In this document: piece after piece, positions 59,582 to 64,000 of the stretch | How positions within the stretch are numbered: position 1 is the first letter of the stretch | How the letters are laid out: every line of letters begins with the position of its first letter | Assembly (NCBI RefSeq): GCF_001667115.1 | Contig: NZ_LZIJ01000006.1 | Span: 1-64,000, forward strand | Direction: 5' to 3' | Source of the DNA: Mycobacterium sp. 852002-51163_SCH5372311 | GTDB lineage: Bacteria; Actinomycetota; Actinomycetes; Mycobacteriales; Mycobacteriaceae | DNA length: 64,000 bases | Position numbers and translations under genes: made by a program | Notes under the pieces: generated by a model | The model's database searches: none | Told to the model about the DNA's origin: nothing | Seen by the model: the letters and a program-made list of their open reading frames with translations, nothing else

Positions 59582-60577
59582 ATGGACGCAGACTTTCCCG
59601 ATGCCGGCACAATCCGAACGGTTCTGGCTCTGGCATGTAGAGCTCCCTCAGTCCATAACACCCAGCCATGGCGGTGGCTTGTTGGTGCTGAAAGCCTGCA
59701 TCTCTACGCTGACGCCGACCGGCGACTCCCGAACACCGATCCAGATGGCAGAGACATGATCCTGAGTTGCGGTGCGGTGCTGCATCATTGCATTGCAGCT
59801 TTCGCGGCTGTGGGCTGGCGGGCCAAGGTGGCTCGCTTGCCCAATCCGTATGACCCGAATCACCTTGCTGCCATCGAATTGTCGCGGTCTACCGTTGACG
59901 TCCCTGAGGTAGCGCTTGCCGCGGCGATACCGCGGCGGCGAACTGACCGGCGCCACTACAGTTCCTGGCCAGTATCGGTGGGTGATATCGCTGTGATGGC
60001 GGCGCGATGTGCTCGTAATGGAGTGACGCTATGCCAAGTGGAAGATACCGACAGGTTGAAAAATATTGTGGCTGAATCTGTCTGGGATCACATGACACAT
60101 GACTACCTCGTCGAGCTTGCAGCGTGGAGCGGGCGTTACGCGGCGAGCGCCGGGGTGCCGGCCCGCAACACGCCGAAATCTGACCCGACGGCGAAACTAC
60201 CGAGTCGGCTTTTTGCCGGTCCCGCGCTGGCGATGCCGGCGAGCTCATCGTCCGCTCAGGACAATGCCGTAGTCCTTGCCCTCGGCACTCGGGCCGATGA
60301 TCGGTTGGCTCGGCTGCGCGCCGGGGAGGCCACGAGCGTCGTGCTTCTCTCCGCCACCGCGATGGGCTTGGCTAGTTGCCCGGTCACTGAGCCGCTTGAG
60401 GTCGCTGAAACTCGCCAGGCGGTGCGCTCCGACATCTTTGGTGATAGCTGCTATCCGCAGATGCTGCTGCGCGTGGGTTGGGCGCAAATCAATTCCGACC
60501 CCTTACCGGCGACACCGCGACGCGAACTCGCTGATTTCGTCGGGTGGATGAGTGGCCGCGACCCGAACGCTGACTAG
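59582..60577 (+). CDS. Acg-family nitroreductase-like protein (Rv3127/Rv3131 type)
   Basis: This 331-residue paralogue starts at ATG 59582 (MDADFPDAGTIRTVLALACRAP). APSVHNTQPWRWL (about 21-33) and GRDMILSCGAVLHHCIAAFAA (about 56-76) are the family marks, ending ATPRRELADFVGWMSGRD. It is more diverged from Rv2032 than the other two copies. No strong DosR box precedes it; a half-site with ATTAGTCGG lies near 59560. Confidence 0.85.
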   Translation: MDADFPDAGTIRTVLALACRAPSVHNTQPWRWLVGAESLHLYADADRRLPNTDPDGRDMILSCGAVLHHCIAAFAAVGWRAKVARLPNPYDPNHLAAIELSRSTVDVPEVALAAAIPRRRTDRRHYSSWPVSVGDIAVMAARCARNGVTLCQVEDTDRLKNIVAESVWDHMTHDYLVELAAWSGRYAASAGVPARNTPKSDPTAKLPSRLFAGPALAMPASSSSAQDNAVVLALGTRADDRLARLRAGEATSVVLLSATAMGLASCPVTEPLEVAETRQAVRSDIFGDSCYPQMLLRVGWAQINSDPLPATPRRELADFVGWMSGRDPNAD

Positions 60578-60746
60578 TTTTCTGGCCGCCGAATTTTGAT
60601 GAATGATTTCTCTCGCGTCGCGCGCTCTCAGCAAGCTTCGGTGACACAACGTGTTTCGGCTTGCCGAGCCGGTAGGTACCGGTAGACGGCGCTACTTTAT
60701 TAGGCGTACGCGGGCCGGCGATCGGGTAGGGTCCAGCGACCCGATA

Positions 60747-60766
60747 TCGGGGACCAAAGACTCTGG
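60747..60766 (+). promoter_or_regulatory. DosR box upstream of the third Acg-like gene
   Basis: The core GGGACCAAAGACTC (60750-60763) matches the DosR consensus at about 11 of 14 positions (GGGACC variant allowed). It is 18 bp upstream of the ATG at 60785, or 55 bp upstream of the alternative start at 60821, so the box position favours the later start. Confidence 0.65.
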
Positions 60767-60784
60767 CGGCCCACCTTCACATGC

Positions 60785-61804
60785 ATGAATGTCGTAGCTA
60801 CGGCGGAGGCGGGTGAAACCATGATCAAAATGATGTCGGACACCAAGGTGATCGCGACGGCAGTCGAGTTGGCTTGCCATGCGCCCTCGCTGCACAACAG
60901 CCAGCCATGGAAGTGGGTGGCCAGCGGCTCGAGTGTCAATCTATTTGTTGACCCACTCCGAATGGTGACAGCGACCGACAAGTCCGGTCGCGAAGCGATC
61001 ATCAGTTGTGGCGCCGCGCTAGATCACTTCCGGGTCGCATTGGCCGCTGTCGGCTGGGACGTCAATGTCGAACAGTTTCCCAACCCCAACAACCGCGACC
61101 ACCTCGCTTCGATGGACTTCACGTCAATCGACTACGTAGCGCCGGCGCGAAGTGACCGCGCCGCAGCGATACTGCGACGCCGGACCAGCCGATTGCCGTT
61201 TCGCGCGCCAAAACACTGGGCAGCGTTCGAGCCCGTACTGCGCAGCTCATTCGACAACGATCTGGTGCTTCTTGACGTATTGCATGACGACGCCCGCCCG
61301 CGGTTGGCGGAAGCTGCGCGACTCACCGAAGCCCTGCGACGTTACGACGATGCCTACGACCATGAATTGCGTTGGTGGACAGCCCGTTCAACGGCGTCAG
61401 AAGGTATACCCCAGAGCGCACTGCCGTCGGAATCGGACGCTCGAAGAGTCGACGTCAATCGTCGGTTTCCTACGGACCCCTACGAGCGGAGCTCTGCGGG
61501 CACCTATGACCAGGCGCAGATCGTGGTGCTGTCCACCACGTCGGACACACGGATCGATGCGCTCAATTGCGGTGAGGCACTCTCGTCGATCTTGCTGGAA
61601 TGCACGATGGCCGGGTTGGCAACGTGCCCGGTAACCCACGTCACTGAATTGGAAAGCAGTCGGGAGATCATCAGCGACCTCACCAGCGATGGGGCGGCTG
61701 TTCCTCAGGTTTTGCTTCGAATCGGCATCGAGCCGGAAGGCGAGTTGACCCCACCGCCGTCGCCGCGGCGCCCATTGGACGAAGTGCTGCAGATCCGTCG
61801 CTAG
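60785..61804 (+). CDS. Acg-family nitroreductase-like protein
   Basis: This is a 339-residue paralogue, or 327 from the internal ATG at 60821 (MIKMMSDTKVIATAVELACH), which is probably the real start because the DosR box is too close to 60785. APSLHNSQPWKWVASG, SGREAIISCGAALDHFRVALAAVG and PPPSPRRPLDEVLQIRR match the Acg family. With the copies at 54259 and 59582 there are three Acg-like genes within 7.5 kb, flanking the sensor kinase. Confidence 0.88.
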   Translation: MNVVATAEAGETMIKMMSDTKVIATAVELACHAPSLHNSQPWKWVASGSSVNLFVDPLRMVTATDKSGREAIISCGAALDHFRVALAAVGWDVNVEQFPNPNNRDHLASMDFTSIDYVAPARSDRAAAILRRRTSRLPFRAPKHWAAFEPVLRSSFDNDLVLLDVLHDDARPRLAEAARLTEALRRYDDAYDHELRWWTARSTASEGIPQSALPSESDARRVDVNRRFPTDPYERSSAGTYDQAQIVVLSTTSDTRIDALNCGEALSSILLECTMAGLATCPVTHVTELESSREIISDLTSDGAAVPQVLLRIGIEPEGELTPPPSPRRPLDEVLQIRR

Positions 61805-62128
61805 GAGCGGCCCTTGACGGCGAAATCTCTATGTCCAAACGCGAATCTGGTGAGTTGCGAAATGATTTCTCATGCCAGGATTCCCGAACCTACGCAGGTA
61901 AACCGCTATGAATAGCTCATCGTCGCCAGTTCGCCGTTCGGTAGTCGACTCTCCTGCACGTCGGACATGCAACGGTCACAAACCGAGCGCGTCGCAGACG
62001 TGGTTTCGGCCACACGGCAAGCTGCCGATTCAACTGACGAATTCAACGATTGGCCGACTATTGAAGATATGGGACATTGAGATCGGTTTTACGAACGTCG
62101 CTGCGGCCATCAGGAAGAAGGACTCGAC
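61805..62128. other. Gap upstream of dosR without a clear gene
   Basis: About 320 bp. No DosR box or other strong palindrome was seen. A 103-residue plus-strand frame crosses into dosR and is judged a shadow. GAAGGA at 62114-62119 is the dosR ribosome site. Confidence 0.5.
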
Positions 62129-62785
62129 ATGGTTAAGGTTTTCTTGGTCGATGACCATGAGGTCGTCCGTCGGGGCCTCGCCGATCTGCTCGCGTCTGAT
62201 CCTGACCTCGAAGTCGTAGGCGATGCCGGTTCGGTGTCCCAAGCGATGGCACGGATACCGGCGGCTCAACCCGATGTCGCCGTGCTTGACGTGCGTCTTC
62301 CGGACGGCAATGGAATCGAATTGTGCCGCGACTTGCTGTCCGAGCTGCCGGAGCTGCGGTGTCTGATGCTGACGTCGTTCACCTCCGATGAAGCCATGCT
62401 CGAGGCGATTCTGGCAGGAGCCAGCGGTTACGTCGTCAAGGACATCAGAGGTATGGAACTGGCTCAGGCGATCAAGGACGTAGGTGCCGGCAAATCATTG
62501 CTGGATAACCGAGCGGCAGCGGCGTTGATGGCTAATCTCCGGGGCGCCGCGGCGCACAAGGATCCATTGGCTGGCTTGACCGAGCGAGAACGAACGCTGT
62601 TGGAACTGCTCAGCGAGGGCCTGACCAACAGACAGATCGCTGCACGAATGTTTCTGGCCGAAAAAACGGTGAAGAACTACGTATCTCGGGTGCTGGCCAA
62701 ACTGGGCATGGAACGGCGGACGCAAGCCGCAGTATTCGCATCGAAGTTGGATCGACGTTCTGCTCCGCCGAGCACCGCCATATAA
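62129..62785 (+). CDS. dosR: DosR/DevR-type response regulator (NarL family)
   Basis: This 218-residue protein starts [20 protein letters not shown], nearly the same as M. tuberculosis DosR for the first 20 residues. Receiver domain: Asp8, Asp9, phosphorylated Asp54 ([13 protein letters not shown]) and Lys104 ([11 protein letters not shown]). C-terminal LuxR-type helix-turn-helix: [20 protein letters not shown], then [20 protein letters not shown], identical in the DNA-contact helix to DosR as I recall it. It binds the palindromic boxes noted here. It is separated from its likely kinase and lacks the upstream USP gene of the Rv3134c-dosR-dosS operon, so it may be a second DosR, as in M. smegmatis. 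Confidence 0.93.
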   Translation: MVKVFLVDDHEVVRRGLADLLASDPDLEVVGDAGSVSQAMARIPAAQPDVAVLDVRLPDGNGIELCRDLLSELPELRCLMLTSFTSDEAMLEAILAGASGYVVKDIRGMELAQAIKDVGAGKSLLDNRAAAALMANLRGAAAHKDPLAGLTERERTLLELLSEGLTNRQIAARMFLAEKTVKNYVSRVLAKLGMERRTQAAVFASKLDRRSAPPSTAI

Positions 62786-62870
62786 GACTTTTGGTGTGCC
62801 GCAAGGCCAGACATCTCAGAACCAGAAATCGTCCGGCTCGTGAGCCAACGAAGGTCTCATGTCTATCTGG

Positions 62871-62890
62871 TTGGGGACTAAAGCCTCACG
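62871..62890 (+). promoter_or_regulatory. DosR box upstream of a universal stress protein gene
   Basis: The core GGGACTAAAGCCTC (62874-62887) matches the consensus at 12 of 14 positions and is preceded by TTG, as in TTSGGGACT. It is 51 bp before the ATG at 62941. Confidence 0.78.
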
Positions 62891-62940
62891 ACCGGCAGAC
62901 GAGTTCGGCCATAACGTTTTGCTGACTGAAGGAGATCGAA

Positions 62941-63822
62941 ATGTCGCACAGCGTGAAGCGTTATGGCATCGTCGTCGGGGTTGACGGATCGGCTGCGTCA
63001 TACGCCGCCGTCAGTTGGGCAGCGTATGAAGCCGCAATGCGGAATGTCCCACTGACGCTTGCTTTTATGTTCAAGCCGTTCGTTCAGACGTATCCGCAGA
63101 TACCGATGCCGCCTGGAGTCGCCGAATTTCAGCAAGAAGACGGGCGAGAGGCGCTGGAACAGGCGGTCAAGATCGCCAAAGATGCCGTTGCGGCTGACCA
63201 GAAGATCGCAATTGCAAGCGCGGTGAAGTGCTCGCCGCCGGTGCCGACGCTGGTCGAGATGTCCGACGAGGCCGAGATGATCGCCGTTGGCTCCAACGGC
63301 CGCGGCGCGGTGGGCCGGATATTACTGGGTTCCGTCAGTTCGGGCGTGGCGCGCAGCGCGAGGTGTCCAGTCGCGGTCATCCGCGCCGAAGCGTCGCTGC
63401 TGCCGCACCCCAGTCAAGCCCCCGTCGTCGTGGGAATCGATTGCTCGCCGGTGTCCGAGTTGGCCCTGGCGATTGCCTTCGAGGAAGCGTCGTTTCGTGG
63501 TGTTCAGCTGACGGCGTTGTACGCGTGGAGTGACGCCGCCGTATACCAAGTGCCATGGTTTGACTGGCCGTCGGAGGCGGAGCGGAGCCTGGCCGAGTAT
63601 CTGGCCGGCTGGCAAGAGCGCTATCCCGACGTAAAGGTGCGCCGGGTCGTGGTTCTAGATCACCCGGGACGGGCGTTGATCGAAGAGTCGGAGTCCGCGC
63701 AGCTCGTGGTCGTGGGCAGCCACGGCCGGGGCGGTGTGACCGGGATGCTGCTGGGCTCGGTCAGCAATGCCGTCCTGCATTCGGTCCATACGCCGGTGAT
63801 CGTGGCGCGTCCGTCCAAGTAG
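62941..63822 (+). CDS. Tandem-domain universal stress protein
   Basis: This 293-residue protein has two USP domains. The first starts [23 protein letters not shown] and has [20 protein letters not shown]. The second starts [23 protein letters not shown] (Cys replaces Gly in the loop) and has [20 protein letters not shown]. The start ATG follows GAAGGAGATCGAA. The strong DosR box upstream and the adjacent dosR gene support control by hypoxia. Confidence 0.93.
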   Translation: MSHSVKRYGIVVGVDGSAASYAAVSWAAYEAAMRNVPLTLAFMFKPFVQTYPQIPMPPGVAEFQQEDGREALEQAVKIAKDAVAADQKIAIASAVKCSPPVPTLVEMSDEAEMIAVGSNGRGAVGRILLGSVSSGVARSARCPVAVIRAEASLLPHPSQAPVVVGIDCSPVSELALAIAFEEASFRGVQLTALYAWSDAAVYQVPWFDWPSEAERSLAEYLAGWQERYPDVKVRRVVVLDHPGRALIEESESAQLVVVGSHGRGGVTGMLLGSVSNAVLHSVHTPVIVARPSK

Positions 63823-63875
63823 GTCGTTGGTTAGACCGCGCTATGGTGCGAAATCAAACGCCCGAAGGAGTTGGT

Positions 63876-64000
63876 GTGACGTCGAAGTCGACTGCCGGCC
63901 TTTGGATCTCGCGGCTGCGCTGGTTCGTTGAACCGGCGCTCGTCGTGTGCACGGTGGGTGGTTTGGCCGTCGGTGGAATCGCCTGGCTGGCCGGTTGGCG
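63876..64000 (+). CDS. N-terminal fragment of a membrane protein (possible P-type ATPase)
   Basis: The GTG at 63876 follows GAAGGAG and opens a frame that runs off the window: MTSKSTAGLWISRLRWFVEP, then ALVVCTVGGLAVGGIAWLAG. The second part is a membrane helix. The start resembles that of heavy-metal P-type ATPases, which have no N-terminal metal domain in some DosR-associated copies. Only 41 residues are visible, so the identity is a guess. Confidence 0.4.
   Translation, partial: MTSKSTAGLWISRLRWFVEPALVVCTVGGLAVGGIAWLAGW

Overview
The window is from a mycobacterium, most likely a slow-growing species. The strongest evidence is gene-by-gene synteny with the Mycobacterium tuberculosis block Rv2518c to Rv2495c, running in the opposite orientation. 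The high GC content, mycobacterial family members such as Tgs1, Acg, OtsB1 and CmrA, and MIRU-type repeats agree with this. All similarity statements come from reading the sequence and recalling families. No database search was run.

Layout. Positions 1-2300 hold the end of an ABC-2 permease, a small membrane protein and an ArsB/NhaD-type permease. Positions 3041-8003 hold tRNA-Lys, the L,D-transpeptidase LdtB (LppS), tRNA-His, oligoribonuclease, a HerA/DUF853 ATPase and the mycolate-type reductase CmrA. Positions 8147-8437 are a divergent promoter region with a long perfect hairpin and a 57-bp tandem repeat. Positions 8452-24272 carry a transporter, a proline-rich membrane protein, the TetR repressor BkaR, fadD35, and the branched-chain/leucine catabolic set scoA-scoB-accD1-accA1-fadE19-MaoC-citE followed by bkdABC. 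Three matching inverted repeats lie at the bkaR/fadD35 and scoA promoters and are probable BkaR operators. A MIRU-like element sits exactly between scoA and scoB.

Positions 24.4-38.8 kb are accessory: a DIP1984-family protein, a GlxA-type regulator, a tautomerase, several small secreted or membrane proteins, an Rv1747-like FHA-ABC exporter, a DUF2993 protein, a cNMP-patatin gene split by one in-frame TAG, an IS481-type relic and a CtpE-type P-ATPase.

Positions 39-64 kb form a hypoxia/dormancy (DosR-type) island. It has three tandem-domain universal stress proteins, a group 3b NAD(P)-linked [NiFe] hydrogenase with its maturation protease, OtsB1, PfkB, two overlapping FabH-like synthases, Tgs1, three Acg-family nitroreductase-like proteins, a Rv3129-like flavin-binding protein, a DosS/DosT-like heme sensor kinase and a DosR response regulator. 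About ten DosR-box-like palindromes, strong to weak, lie in its promoter regions. The likely logic is that O2/NO/CO sensing by the GAF kinase activates DosR, which switches on H2-linked redox balancing, triacylglycerol storage, trehalose and sugar-phosphate metabolism and stress proteins. The least explained parts are the FabH-like pair, the small genes around 55.9-57.3 kb and the role of this DosR copy relative to any other in the genome.
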